DNA of 64,000 bases from Akkermansiaceae bacterium. GTDB taxonomy: Bacteria; Verrucomicrobiota; Verrucomicrobiia; Verrucomicrobiales; Akkermansiaceae. The notes under the pieces are model-generated. The model saw nothing but the letters and a program-made list of their open reading frames with translations, made no database searches and was not told the origin of the DNA. Below are positions 45,786 to 54,548 of this stretch, one piece after another. Both the position numbers and the translations under genes were made by a program. How positions within the stretch are numbered: position 1 is the stretch's first letter; each line of letters starts with the position of its first letter. The DNA lies in the NCBI GenBank assembly GCA_903906515.1, contig CAIVKO010000044.1:1-64000 (forward strand), written 5' to 3'.

Positions 45786-46349
45786 TCAGGCGCGGCCGAG
45801 ATAGGAATTATCCTCGGTTTTCACGTTGATTTTCTCGCCCACGTTGATGAACAGCGGCACCTGGACGATCAGCCCGGTTTGCATGGTGGCGGGTTTGTAA
45901 ACATTGTTGGCGGAATCGCCCTTCACGCCTTCAGAGGACTCGGTGACGGTCATGGTCATAGACAACGGCAGTTCGACGGAAACCACGATGCCATCGGCGA
46001 TGAGAAGAACGTAACTCTGGCCCTCGATGAGGTAATTTTTGACGTTTTCGATCAGGTCCTCGAACACCAAGGCATCTTCGTAGGTGTTGGGTTCGAGGAA
46101 ATGGTAACCACTGCTGTCCTTGTAAGAGTATTCGTGGGGATTGCGCTCGAGCACGACGCCTTCCAGCGAGTCGTTGGAGGTCATGCGGAGGTTGAAGATT
46201 TTCTTGGTTCCGACGCTGCGGATGGACATCTGGACATAGGACGCCATGCGGGGGGGCGTCTTGAGTTCGTGATCGACCACGAGACAGATTTCGTTATTGT
46301 GACGGACTGCGTGTCCTTTGCGGAGGTTGATGACGGGAGTGCTGGCCAT
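45786..46349 (-). CDS. efp: translation elongation factor P
   Basis: EF-P relieves ribosome stalling at proline stretches. The start at 46349 (MASTPVINLRKGHAVRHNNE) gives 187 residues, the family norm; the track ORF from 46460 adds an unrelated leader. The three-domain pattern is intact, ending KPATMQTGLIVQVPLFINVGEKINVKTEDNSYLGRA. The domain I loop that is modified in other species reads LKTPPRMASYV, so the tip residue aligns with an arginine (as in rhamnosylated EF-P) instead of the usual lysine in PGKG, although the surrounding PPRM is atypical. No modification enzyme is visible in the window. Confidence 0.93.
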   Translation of the reverse strand: MASTPVINLRKGHAVRHNNEICLVVDHELKTPPRMASYVQMSIRSVGTKKIFNLRMTSNDSLEGVVLERNPHEYSYKDSSGYHFLEPNTYEDALVFEDLIENVKNYLIEGQSYVLLIADGIVVSVELPLSMTMTVTESSEGVKGDSANNVYKPATMQTGLIVQVPLFINVGEKINVKTEDNSYLGRA

Positions 46350-46435
46350 AATTTTGGTGGGGCGGGGATAGGGCGGGGGATGCGGGGAGGCAAGCCCGGA
46401 ATTCAAAGGAAGGCGGGTTAATCGGGAAAATCGGC

Positions 46436-46951
46436 TTAAACCGCCTGTTTTGCCACCCATGAGGCGAGTTTTCCGTCATTTTCCCCGCTGGCCCAGACGT
46501 GGCGAAGAAAATCCGCGGGGTGGATGTTGCCGTTTTTTCTCAGGAAATTCCGATCACCGCCGCAGCAGAACATCAGGTCAGGGTCGAGTTCGCCACGGAG
46601 TTTGGCCCTTGCCTTGGCGAGGATGCGAGGCAGGTAGGGGATATTTTCCAAGGTTTCGCCGAAGCCTGGGACGTTATCACGGGTGAGAAGGTTGGTGCTT
46701 TTCGTCCCTTTTTGCACGGTGAGCCAATAGTCCCTGCGGACCGCTGCAATCAACAGTGCTGTCGATAGGGAAGGGGTGCCGTCTTCACAGAAATCCTCCA
46801 CAAAATCGAAAAACTCGCGGGGCTGGCAGCCGATTTGTGCGAGAAAATCAAGATCCTCGGGCTTGTAATAGCTTGTGAAATTGCGGTTGCCGCCGCGGTA
46901 GTCAGCCACGCAGCGGTCGAAGAGTTCGAGAAATGTGTCGTTCCAAATCAT
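46436..46951 (-). CDS. DUF5069 domain-containing protein
   Basis: The track ORF starts at 46975; ATG 46951 (MIWNDTFLELFDRCVADYRGG) is a likely start, giving 171 residues. The motif LENIPYLPRILAKARAKLRGELDPDLMFCCGGDRNFL followed by NIHPADFLRHVWASGENDGKLASWV is characteristic of DUF5069. The function is unknown. No signal peptide or membrane segment is seen, so it should be cytoplasmic. It lies 86 bp upstream of efp on the same strand. Confidence 0.8.
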   Translation of the reverse strand: MIWNDTFLELFDRCVADYRGGNRNFTSYYKPEDLDFLAQIGCQPREFFDFVEDFCEDGTPSLSTALLIAAVRRDYWLTVQKGTKSTNLLTRDNVPGFGETLENIPYLPRILAKARAKLRGELDPDLMFCCGGDRNFLRKNGNIHPADFLRHVWASGENDGKLASWVAKQAV

Positions 46952-47020
46952 GGGCAACCGGTAATCACGGATCACAGGGACGGCAACCCCTTTGTCGGAA
47001 AACCACTGGTTATACGATTT

Positions 47021-48169
47021 TCATTTACCAAACGCCTCGATCACCCTGCGCACGGCAGTGGCGGCGGGCAGGGTCTGGCCGGAAACCTGGCGTTCGATGT
47101 CCGGCAGGAGGTGTTTGACGTTTTCATTGCGGAAAAACCGGTGGCGGAGTTCCTCCTCGATCATCGAGTGCATCCATTCGATGGATTGATGTCTGCGGCG
47201 GGCATCGAAGGCTCCGGATTCCCGCGTGGTGGCGGCGAATTTACCGACGTTGGCCCACAGTGCGGCGAGTGTCTCCGGTTCGAATGCCGAACAGGTGGTG
47301 CAGCGGGTTTTCCACCCGGCGGTCGCGGGTTGCAGAAATCCGAGCACCCGGTTGTATTCGGCGCTGGCGAGTTTGGCGCGCTGCATGTTGTCGCCATCCG
47401 CTTTGTTCACAGCTAGCAGATCGGCGATTTCGATGACCCCTTTTTTCATGCCTTGCAGTTCGTCTCCGGCTCCCGCGATCATGATAAGCAGGAAAAAATC
47501 GACCATCGAGCGTACAGTCACCTCGTTTTGTCCCACGCCGACGGTTTCTACAAGGATGGTATCAAATCCGGCGGCTTCGCAGAGCAGCATGGTTTCGCGG
47601 CTCTTGCGGCCGACTCCGCCGAGTGATCCGCCCGAGGGTGATGGACGGATGTAGGCGTTCGGTTCTCTAACAAGATGTTGCATCCGGGTCTTGTCCCCCA
47701 GAATACTGCCGCCGGTCACGCTGCTGCTAGGGTCCACCGCGAGCACGGCCACACGATGTCCTTGCGAGCAAAGTTGGCAGCCGAGCGCTTCGATGAGCGT
47801 ACTTTTTCCGGCGCCGGGCACGCCGGTGATGCCGACACGGATCGAGTTTCCGGTTTTCGGAAGAATGCGGGTGAGTAACTCCTGCGCCAGAGCCTCGTGT
47901 TCCGGCAGGTTGCTTTCCACAAGGGTGATCGCACGGGAAAGAATCCCTACATCGGCAGCCAGCACGCCGCGCTCGTAGTCATCGAGCGTGAGCTTCTGAC
48001 GTTTGATCGGCTTGCGATTCGAGATTCCGGAAGTTGGTTGGACCCCGGACATGACACGACATGCGAACCGGGGATCCCCCTCGGATCCCTCCGGCACCCA
48101 ATCCGGCATCGATGCCGAGGCGGCACAGCCATGCGGATGTTCCGGGGAGTTGTTGGCGGCTGTGGTCAT
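47021..48169 (-). CDS. meaB: MeaB-type G3E GTPase (methylmalonyl-CoA mutase chaperone)
   Basis: P-loop GTPase of 382 residues protecting and reloading adenosylcobalamin in methylmalonyl-CoA mutase. Motifs are GITGVPGAGKSTLIEAL (Walker A), VLAVDPSSSVTGGSILGDKTRM, VETVGVGQNE (switch/Walker B region) and LAVNKADGDNMQRAK (NKxD). The N-terminal 40 residues may be over-extended; another start is possible before QKLTLDDYERGV. No mutase gene lies in the window, so its partner is encoded elsewhere. Confidence 0.92.
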   Translation of the reverse strand: MTTAANNSPEHPHGCAASASMPDWVPEGSEGDPRFACRVMSGVQPTSGISNRKPIKRQKLTLDDYERGVLAADVGILSRAITLVESNLPEHEALAQELLTRILPKTGNSIRVGITGVPGAGKSTLIEALGCQLCSQGHRVAVLAVDPSSSVTGGSILGDKTRMQHLVREPNAYIRPSPSGGSLGGVGRKSRETMLLCEAAGFDTILVETVGVGQNEVTVRSMVDFFLLIMIAGAGDELQGMKKGVIEIADLLAVNKADGDNMQRAKLASAEYNRVLGFLQPATAGWKTRCTTCSAFEPETLAALWANVGKFAATTRESGAFDARRRHQSIEWMHSMIEEELRHRFFRNENVKHLLPDIERQVSGQTLPAATAVRRVIEAFGK

Positions 48170-48193
48170 CAGGATTATTTCGGTTTGCGAGTC

Positions 48194-50116
48194 TCACCGC
48201 TGCGCGGAGTCCGCTTCGATCCATGACCAGAGTTTGGCAAGTCCTTCACCAACTCGTGATTTGTTAGTTGCTAGATCGCCGCCGGGAGATGATTTTCCGA
48301 AAAGGTAGAACTTGATCTTCGGTTCGGTCCCTGACGGACGCACGGCGAAGGAGCGACCGTCTTCAAGATCAACAAACAACATCTTTTCCTTCGGCAGCAG
48401 ATCGCCTTCCTGATCGTAGAGATCCTGCCGGGCGAAATCTCGGACGCGGACGACGGCGGAACCATCGACAACGGTCGGCGGATTCTCGGCATAGGAATTG
48501 GCAAGCGCCTGGATTTTTACCGCACCATCGGCACCTTCCATGACAAGGGACTTGCCGATTTCCTGATAGTAGCCGTATTCCGAGTAAATGTCATCCATTA
48601 GATCGGGGATGGTTTTACTAACCGATTTCGCGTAAGCGGCGACTTCCGCAAACATGAGAGTGGCACCATTGGCGTCTTTATCTCGCACGGCATCGGAGCC
48701 GAGATAGCCGTAGCTTTCTTCGCCGCCGAAGACGAAGAAACGCGAGTATTCAAGCCGCAGCAGGCGGGTTTGTTCCTCGGTGAGCGCGCGGTAATCGCCT
48801 TTTTTCCCTGCGGGGATGGCATCCTCATATTTGCGCAGTTTTCCGGCGATGTATTTGAAACCGGTGAGGGTATCGACGATTCCGACGCCGAATCCATCGG
48901 CGATCGAGCGCTGGAGCTCGGTGGTGACGAAGGTTTTGACGAGCACGGCCCGGCTGCGGTTCGCGTCGCTGAGCCAGCCGAGTTCAAAGCAGGTTTTCAA
49001 TCGATACCATGCCATCAGCGAGCCGATCTGGTTGCCGGTGAGAAGAACCATTTTGCCGCTGGAATCACGGACGGCCACGCCCATGCGGTCGGCATCGGGG
49101 TCGGTGCCGATGACGATTTCCGCACCGGAAAGTTCGGCGAGGTCGATCGCCATCTTCAACGCAGGTGCGTTTTCCGGGTTCGGCGATTCCACGGTCGGAA
49201 AGCGTCCGTCCTGAATGTCCTGTTCAGGAACAGTTAGAACATCAAAACCAAAACCGCGGAGCATGGGAACGTTGATATGTCCGCCGGTGCCGTGGAGATT
49301 GGTAAAAACCACCTTGGTGGACGCACCATCTAACAACGATGGCTGGAGCAGCAGGGTTTTGATCCGGGCGACGTAGCAATCATCCATTTCCGCACCGAGA
49401 ATGGTGATGGTGCCACGCTGCTCCGGCGGAAGGGGTTCGTAGTGCTCCGACGTGATGGCGTTCACCTCACGAACGATGGCCGATGCATGGGGATCCACGA
49501 TTTGTGCGCCATCGTTGAAGTAGGCTTTGAAACCGTTGTCATGCGGCGGATTGTGGCTTGCTGTGAGGACCACCCCGGCATCGGCGCGCAATTCCCGGAC
49601 CGCGAACGATAACTGCGGTGTCGAGCGCGGACCCTCGAACAAATAGGCGTCACATCCAAGATCCGAGCAAACCTTCGCGCAAAACTCGGCGAAATCCCTC
49701 GAAAAGTGGCGCGTGTCATGGGCGAAGACCAGCAAGGGCTTGCGGTTGGGGCCGGCGAACTCCCTAGCATAGGCGATCAAACCGCGGACGGCGCGGCTGA
49801 CATTGTAAAAGTTCATGGTCGCGGTGCCGACACACGGGTGCTCCGGGCGATCATTCGGGCCGCCGATTCCTTGTTCGACCTTGGTGACCACTCGTCCGAT
49901 CGTGCGGCCGCGCAATCCCCCCGTGCCAAACGCGAGGGTTTTGAAGAATCGGTCGTTGAGTTCATCCCACGCGCCGGCGGAGACAAGCTCTTTAATCGCC
50001 GTTGCCGCCACTTCACTGGTGGTCCCGGCGAGCAGCGAGAGAATGTTGGATTTCGAAGATGCCAGCAGGCTACCGCTGGCAACGGCCGAAGACATGGATG
50101 ATTCAAGACGGTTCAT
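48194..50116 (-). CDS. alpha-D-phosphohexomutase (phosphoglucomutase/phosphomannomutase type)
   Basis: Phospho-sugar mutase of about 640 residues in the long PgcA-like subgroup. The start at 50116 (MNRLESSMSSAVASGS) is preferred because the track extension to 50323 crosses a 32-bp palindrome. Motifs in order: FGTGGLRG (near 70), the phosphoserine loop VVLTASHNPPHDNG (near 186), the metal loop IGTDPDADRMG (near 338), the sugar loop VFGGEESYG (near 463) and the phosphate loop RPSGTEPKIKFY (near 595). It interconverts hexose 1- and 6-phosphates; the preferred sugar is not clear. Confidence 0.92.
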   Translation of the reverse strand: MNRLESSMSSAVASGSLLASSKSNILSLLAGTTSEVAATAIKELVSAGAWDELNDRFFKTLAFGTGGLRGRTIGRVVTKVEQGIGGPNDRPEHPCVGTATMNFYNVSRAVRGLIAYAREFAGPNRKPLLVFAHDTRHFSRDFAEFCAKVCSDLGCDAYLFEGPRSTPQLSFAVRELRADAGVVLTASHNPPHDNGFKAYFNDGAQIVDPHASAIVREVNAITSEHYEPLPPEQRGTITILGAEMDDCYVARIKTLLLQPSLLDGASTKVVFTNLHGTGGHINVPMLRGFGFDVLTVPEQDIQDGRFPTVESPNPENAPALKMAIDLAELSGAEIVIGTDPDADRMGVAVRDSSGKMVLLTGNQIGSLMAWYRLKTCFELGWLSDANRSRAVLVKTFVTTELQRSIADGFGVGIVDTLTGFKYIAGKLRKYEDAIPAGKKGDYRALTEEQTRLLRLEYSRFFVFGGEESYGYLGSDAVRDKDANGATLMFAEVAAYAKSVSKTIPDLMDDIYSEYGYYQEIGKSLVMEGADGAVKIQALANSYAENPPTVVDGSAVVRVRDFARQDLYDQEGDLLPKEKMLFVDLEDGRSFAVRPSGTEPKIKFYLFGKSSPGGDLATNKSRVGEGLAKLWSWIEADSAQR

Positions 50117-50218
50117 GACGACCGCGATCATAGGAAAACACCCCTCCATGGCAATGACGGACTCACATGTCGGACCTACTTTCAGCCCCGGTCCGTATCG
50201 CAGGTAAAAAACTGTTAG

Positions 50219-50250
50219 CAAATCCTGCTGACGTACGTCAGCAGGATTTG
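50219..50250. promoter_or_regulatory. 32-bp perfect palindrome
   Basis: CAAATCCTGCTGACGT and its exact reverse complement ACGTCAGCAGGATTTG abut with no spacer. The palindrome lies about 100 bp upstream of the phosphohexomutase start in an otherwise gene-poor gap. It could be a dimeric regulator site or a cruciform/hairpin element; no homologous copy is seen elsewhere in the window. Confidence 0.75.
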
Positions 50251-50356
50251 TGAGGGCTGCCGCAGGTGGGGTAGGGGAATTGTTCGATTCGGGCGTCGGG
50301 TTGAACTGGGAAATACGAAGCAATTTTCAAATACCGAGGTTAATGATTTGGGTCGG

Positions 50357-50485
50357 ATGAAAAAATTCAAGGAACGGCGAAACGTGTTCGCCGATGTCCA
50401 TGAGCTGGCAATGAGTATCAGCGAAGCGCTTTCCATTGTCCCTTCATCCGCGTGGGCGATCAAGCATCGCCCTTCCTTGGAATAA
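50357..50485 (+). CDS. possible 42-aa ORF
   Basis: A short plus-strand ORF reads MKKFKERRNVFADVHELAMS and ends in WAIKHRPSLE. It has a basic N-terminus and an amphipathic middle. It is in a 480-bp gap that otherwise holds the palindrome and the mdh terminator. No homology is recognised and the RBS is weak, so it may be spurious. Confidence 0.25.
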   Translation: MKKFKERRNVFADVHELAMSISEALSIVPSSAWAIKHRPSLE

Positions 50486-50544
50486 GCGCCCTGCTCCCGT
50501 GATGATTTTCACACCGCATTGCCATGCTTGTGGAGCGAACGCAG

Positions 50545-50577
50545 AAAATCCCTGCCACGCTGGGTGACAGGGATTTT
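50545..50577 (-). terminator. hairpin terminator after mdh
   Basis: AAAATCCCTG and CAGGGATTTT form a 10-bp stem enclosing a 13-nt loop, 23 bp past the mdh stop on the minus strand, with T-rich stem end. Confidence 0.55.
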
Positions 50578-50600
50578 CGAGAACGGGAACTCACAAGCGA

Positions 50601-51593
50601 TCAGCCGGGGAGCAGATCTTTCACTGCATCGCGCTCTTCCTTGAGTTCGGCGATGGTGGCATCGATTTTGGCTTGGCTGAAGGCGTCGATGGGCAGGCCT
50701 TGGACGACTTCCCATTTGCCGTTTTCGGTGACCCGGATTGGCATGGAGGCCATGAGGCCTTTTTCGATGCCGTAGGAGCCATCGGAGCAAACTGCGACGG
50801 AGGTCCAATCACCGGCTGGAGTTGGAGTGATGAGGCTGCGCACGGTGTCCATGGCGGCATTCGCGGCGGAGGCGGCGGAAGATGCGCCGCGGGCCTTGAT
50901 GATGGCGGCACCGCGTTGTTGGACGGTGGAGATGAAGTCACCCTTGAGCCATTCCACGTGCGAGATCACGTCGGTGACCGGGCGGCCTTGGATTTTCGCA
51001 TTGGTGAAATCCGGGTATTGGGTGGCGGAGTGGTTGCCCCAGATGCACATGTTGGTGACTTGGGAAACATGGACGCTGGCCTTTTTGGCGATCTGGCTCT
51101 TGGCGCGGTTCTCGTCGAGGCGGGTCATGGCGAAGAAGCGGTCCTTTGGCACGCCGTCGGCATTGTTCATGGCGATGAGGGCGTTGGTGTTGCAAGGATT
51201 GCCGACGACCAGGACACGTACGTCCTTGGCGGCGTTGCGGGCGATGGCTTTACCTTGGCCGGTGAAGATCTTGCCGTTGATGCCGAGAAGGTCGCCGCGT
51301 TCCATTCCGGCCTTGCGGGGGACGGAACCGACGAGGAAGGCCCAGTTGGTGCCTTTGAAGCCTTCGTTGAGGTCCGAGGTGCCGACGACTTCGTTGAGCA
51401 GCGGGAATGCGCAGTCATCGAGTTCCATCATGACACCTTCGAGAGCGGCCATGCCGGGCTCGATTTCGATCAGGTGGAGGTTGACGGGTTGGTCAGGTCC
51501 GAAGACAAAGCCGGACGCGATGCGGAAAAGGAGGGCATAGCCGATTTGGCCAGCGGCGCCGGTGACGGAGACAGTAATTGGTGCTTTCATCAT
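50601..51593 (-). CDS. mdh: malate dehydrogenase
   Basis: NAD-dependent MDH of 330 residues, of the cytosolic-like type 2 group. The start at 51593 ([20 protein letters not shown]) gives the Rossmann motif [15 protein letters not shown] at the N-terminus. Other features are [47 protein letters not shown] and the catalytic His in [14 protein letters not shown]. Length and motifs are canonical. It is a single-gene unit between two gaps, ending at a hairpin. Confidence 0.95.
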   Translation of the reverse strand: MMKAPITVSVTGAAGQIGYALLFRIASGFVFGPDQPVNLHLIEIEPGMAALEGVMMELDDCAFPLLNEVVGTSDLNEGFKGTNWAFLVGSVPRKAGMERGDLLGINGKIFTGQGKAIARNAAKDVRVLVVGNPCNTNALIAMNNADGVPKDRFFAMTRLDENRAKSQIAKKASVHVSQVTNMCIWGNHSATQYPDFTNAKIQGRPVTDVISHVEWLKGDFISTVQQRGAAIIKARGASSAASAANAAMDTVRSLITPTPAGDWTSVAVCSDGSYGIEKGLMASMPIRVTENGKWEVVQGLPIDAFSQAKIDATIAELKEERDAVKDLLPG

Positions 51594-51789
51594 AGGGTAG
51601 GTGTAGGAGGCGGAGAAACTATGGGACTTGTGCGGCAAGGTCAACATGCAACAGCTCGAATGCGAAATCGTGCGCGGGTTTTCTGAAACGATGCGCGGCC
51701 TGATAGGATCGGCGGCCTAGCAAGTTTGAGAACGGTATGACGAGCTGGATCATGGCCCCTGACCGTAGGGATGGATCGATCCTCCGGAA

Positions 51790-52149
51790 TCACGCAGTTA
51801 AACCATTGGAAATCAATCGTTTCTGCCCCTCGTCATCCACGCTGACGAAGGTGACACGGGTGCTGAAAATCGGGTGGGGTCCGGCGTTTTCATCGACCAC
51901 GGCGACGGCGTAGGTGACACTGGTTTTGCCCTCGCGTTCGCGGATGGAAGTGATTCGGAGAATGGTTCCCTGGCGCACGCTGTGATGGAACTCGACAGTG
52001 TCCATGGCCACCGTGACAAACTGGCAATGGCGGTATTCCAGACTGGCGGCGATCCATGAGGCCTCGTCAACCCATGCGAGCAGGCGCCCACCGAAGAGGA
52101 ATCCGTATTGGTTCAAATCGCCAGGCAGAACGAGTCGATGGGTTTCCAT
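51790..52149 (-). CDS. acyl-CoA thioesterase (hotdog fold, YciA-like)
   Basis: A 119-residue hotdog-domain protein with LPGDLNQYGFLFGGRLLAWVDEASWIAA, where the Asp/Asn after the LFGG turn form the active-site region, and FVTVAMDTVEFHHSVRQGTIL. The length is that of a minimal YciA/acyl-CoA thioesterase. It lies 6 bp after the DoxX gene, the last of a jag-doxX-thioesterase operon. The natural acyl-CoA substrate is unknown. Confidence 0.87.
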   Translation of the reverse strand: METHRLVLPGDLNQYGFLFGGRLLAWVDEASWIAASLEYRHCQFVTVAMDTVEFHHSVRQGTILRITSIREREGKTSVTYAVAVVDENAGPHPIFSTRVTFVSVDDEGQKRLISNGLTA

Positions 52150-52155
52150 AGGGTG

Positions 52156-52626
52156 TTACCAGCGGCGGCTTCTCTTTTCACGGTAAAGGCCCGCATCCAG
52201 TGAGAAAGCTCCAGCACCGGAGAAAATCAGAGCGATCATTGGAATCAGATAGAGCAGGGCAGGTTCCTTGGCCATCGGAGCACCCGGACCTAAAAACCAC
52301 GGAGCACCTGAGTTGATCTGGAATGCGGCTACCACCATGGTAAATCCCAGCACGAATGCCGCAGGGCGGGTGGAAAACCCCACAATAATGAGTGCTGCCG
52401 CCACGAACTCGCCGAAGATACAGGCACCTAGACTGACTTGTTTGGACATGTGGCTGAGCGGGAAAATCTCCGCGATGGGAAACTTCTCCTTCATCGCGGA
52501 AAAGTCCCGCAGCTTTGGATAGCCGTGCCCGATGAGCATCATCAAACCGGTGAGAACCCGCAAAACCAGAATGCCCACGGATGCGGTTACATCCCGTGTG
52601 CCACAGTCAAAAAAGAATTTTTTCAT
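52156..52626 (-). CDS. DoxX family membrane protein
   Basis: Four-helix membrane protein of 156 residues. The start at 52626 (MKKFFFDCGTRDVTASVGILVLRV) overlaps the jag stop as ATGA; the track start at 52695 is unlikely. Family features are LRVLTGLMMLIGHGYPKL, the Glu-bearing helix ACIFGEFVAAALIIVGF and the last helix LLYLIPMIALIFSGAGAFSLDAGL. DoxX-type proteins are small redox- or quinone-associated membrane proteins of mostly unknown role. Confidence 0.88.
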   Translation of the reverse strand: MKKFFFDCGTRDVTASVGILVLRVLTGLMMLIGHGYPKLRDFSAMKEKFPIAEIFPLSHMSKQVSLGACIFGEFVAAALIIVGFSTRPAAFVLGFTMVVAAFQINSGAPWFLGPGAPMAKEPALLYLIPMIALIFSGAGAFSLDAGLYREKRSRRW

Positions 52627-53087
52627 GAAGCTGCTGAAGTTTGGACGGAGATCGTGATACACTTGAGGCGATCGTCTCCTTCGGGCGAATGGCATTGGAT
52701 GCCGGGGAAATCCGCCAGGATATGATAGACCATGCGCCGGTAGTAGGCGTTGAGTGGTCGCATTTGATAAGGACTTCCGGTGGTTTTAACCCGTTCCGCG
52801 ATGGCGCGGATTTCCTCAGCCATCTGGTCTTCCCGCATCGTTCGGAAATGCTCGCAGTCCACCTTGAAGCGCTCCGCTTTGGGGAATTGGTGCCGCAGGA
52901 TGCGGTTGATGAGGTATTGGAGATCGTCCAGACGGTCGCCATCGCGGCCGATGAGAGTCTTGCTCTCGGAGGTGCTGATTTGCAGGCAAGGCCCGTCGTG
53001 GGTCTCTTCGACTGCGATTGTCGCCGTCACACCCAGGTGTCCGAGCATCGTATCGAGGATCTTGGTTGCTGATTCCGCCGTGGTCAT
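52623..53087 (-). CDS. Jag/SpoIIIJ-associated-like KH-R3H RNA-binding protein
   Basis: 154-residue protein with a KH domain (about 45-75: LIGRDGDRLDDLQYLINRIL, a variant GxxG loop) and an R3H domain near 95-150 (MAEEIRAIAERVKTTGSPYQMRPLNAYYRRMVYHILADFPGI). This is the Jag arrangement without the N-terminal Jag_N domain. It likely binds RNA near the YidC/SRP pathway. In most genomes jag follows yidC/rnpA/rpmH; here it heads a three-gene unit with doxX and a thioesterase. Confidence 0.9.
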   Translation of the reverse strand: MTTAESATKILDTMLGHLGVTATIAVEETHDGPCLQISTSESKTLIGRDGDRLDDLQYLINRILRHQFPKAERFKVDCEHFRTMREDQMAEEIRAIAERVKTTGSPYQMRPLNAYYRRMVYHILADFPGIQCHSPEGDDRLKCITISVQTSAAS

Positions 53088-53178
53088 GGAATGAGTTTAG
53101 AGAGTTCCACGGCGGGGTCAATCACAGGCTTTTCCGATTGTGCTGGATGCTACTCCTGAAAATCGCTACTCCACCGGC

Positions 53179-53331
53179 ATGAAATCCTGTTTCGGCATGC
53201 TACTCGCGTTGGTATTTTTTGTCCTCGTGATCGGGGGCGGCGGCTTGATCTGGTATTTGAGTAAAACCGCCGAGTTTTCGCGGACAGGGGATAACCCGCC
53301 CGTGGCCATTCCGGTGGATTCGCACCGGTAA
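53179..53331 (+). CDS. small single-pass membrane protein (50 aa)
   Basis: The internal ATG at 53179 starts MKSCFGMLLALVFFVLVIGG, a single strong hydrophobic helix followed by a short Pro-rich tail (NPPVAIPVDSHR). The tracked start at 53140 adds a leader that does not look coding. Its stop lies 62 bp before the C-S lyase. No function is recognised. It may be a membrane microprotein. Confidence 0.6.
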   Translation: MKSCFGMLLALVFFVLVIGGGGLIWYLSKTAEFSRTGDNPPVAIPVDSHR

Positions 53332-53393
53332 TTGGACGGTTGCCAATCCCTGCTCTTGAAAACCCGCCGGTTCGCTGCGAGAACGGGCGCGTG

Positions 53394-54542
53394 ATGAATT
53401 TCGACTTCGATACCCGGATTGTACGCCGCGGCACTGGCTGCATCAAATATGACCGCAGGCCCGAACTGGATCCATTCTGGGTGGCGGACATGGATTTTGT
53501 TTCGGCACCTGCCATTCTAGAAGCGCTCCACCGGCGGGTGGACCACGGGGTGTTCGGCTACGCCCATGCACATGAGGGTTTGAACGAAGCCATAATCACC
53601 TACCTGGCGGAACGACGTGGTGCGAAGGTTCCGGTGGAACACATTGTCCACCTCGGCGGCCTTGTCCCCGCGTTGTCTCTCACCGCCCGCGCATTCTGCA
53701 AGCCGGGTGAGGCGATGATGACCTGCACTCCTATCTATCCGCCATTTTTGGGTGTCCATCATGATGCCGGTGCGCGGTTGATCACGGTGGATTACAAGCT
53801 GATAGATAGCGTGTGGGAATTCGATTGGGACGCCATGGAAAAAGCAGTCACCCCGGACACGCGAATTTTCCTGCTTTGCAATCCGCAAAACCCGCTCGGC
53901 CGGGTGTTTTCAAAAGAAGAGATCACACGCCTGGCAGACTTCTGTGATCGTCACGACCTAGTGTTGGTTTCCGACGAGATTCACTGCGATCTCATCATGG
54001 ATGAATCTCGCACGCCACATTTCTCCGCGCTGAATCTTCCGGAGTGTTTCGCCGGACGCACGATCACACTGCTCTCGCCAAGCAAGACATGGAATATCGC
54101 CGGTCTTGGATATGCCTATGCGGTGATCGGCGACGACGGATTGCGCCGCGGGTTCAACGCCGCTCGCGGACATACCCTGGCGGAAATCAACGCCCTTTCT
54201 TATTTTGCCGCAGAAGCCGCCTATCGACACGGCGAACCCTGGCGTCGTGAATTGATCGGATATCTGAAGAAAAACCGCGACACGCTCGTGGATTTTATCA
54301 ACTCCCGTTGCCCCGGCATGTCGGTGTTGCCCGGTGATGCCACTTATCTCGCGTGGATCGACGCCCGCGGCCTCGGCGTGGAAAATCCTGCGCTTCATTT
54401 CGAAAAGAAAGCCGGGCTATTTTTATCAGACGGAGCGTTTTTCGGCTGGACGGGATATGTCAGATTCAACTTCGGTTGCTCACATTCACGTCTGTTGGAG
54501 GGTTTGGAAAAAATCGCGGGAGCCCTTTCACAACCCTCCTGA
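53394..54542 (+). CDS. PatB/MalY-type cystathionine beta-lyase-like aminotransferase
   Basis: PLP fold-type I protein of 382 residues; ATG 53394 (MNFDFDTRIVRRGTGCIKYD) matches the family start. It has PFWVADMDFVSAPAILEALHRRVDHGVFGY, typical of PatB/MalY C-S lyases, then LLCNPQNPLGRVF, LVSDEIHCDLI and the PLP lysine in LLSPSKTWNIAGLGYA. It likely cleaves cystathionine or other C-S bonds, forming homocysteine or sulfide. thiD starts 6 bp after its stop, so the two are probably co-transcribed. Confidence 0.9.
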   Translation: MNFDFDTRIVRRGTGCIKYDRRPELDPFWVADMDFVSAPAILEALHRRVDHGVFGYAHAHEGLNEAIITYLAERRGAKVPVEHIVHLGGLVPALSLTARAFCKPGEAMMTCTPIYPPFLGVHHDAGARLITVDYKLIDSVWEFDWDAMEKAVTPDTRIFLLCNPQNPLGRVFSKEEITRLADFCDRHDLVLVSDEIHCDLIMDESRTPHFSALNLPECFAGRTITLLSPSKTWNIAGLGYAYAVIGDDGLRRGFNAARGHTLAEINALSYFAAEAAYRHGEPWRRELIGYLKKNRDTLVDFINSRCPGMSVLPGDATYLAWIDARGLGVENPALHFEKKAGLFLSDGAFFGWTGYVRFNFGCSHSRLLEGLEKIAGALSQPS

Positions 54543-54548
54543 TCCGCT

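Noticed and set aside
50673-51686. 337-aa plus-strand ORF
   Set aside because: Antisense shadow of mdh; no family features, while the mdh frame has all catalytic motifs.
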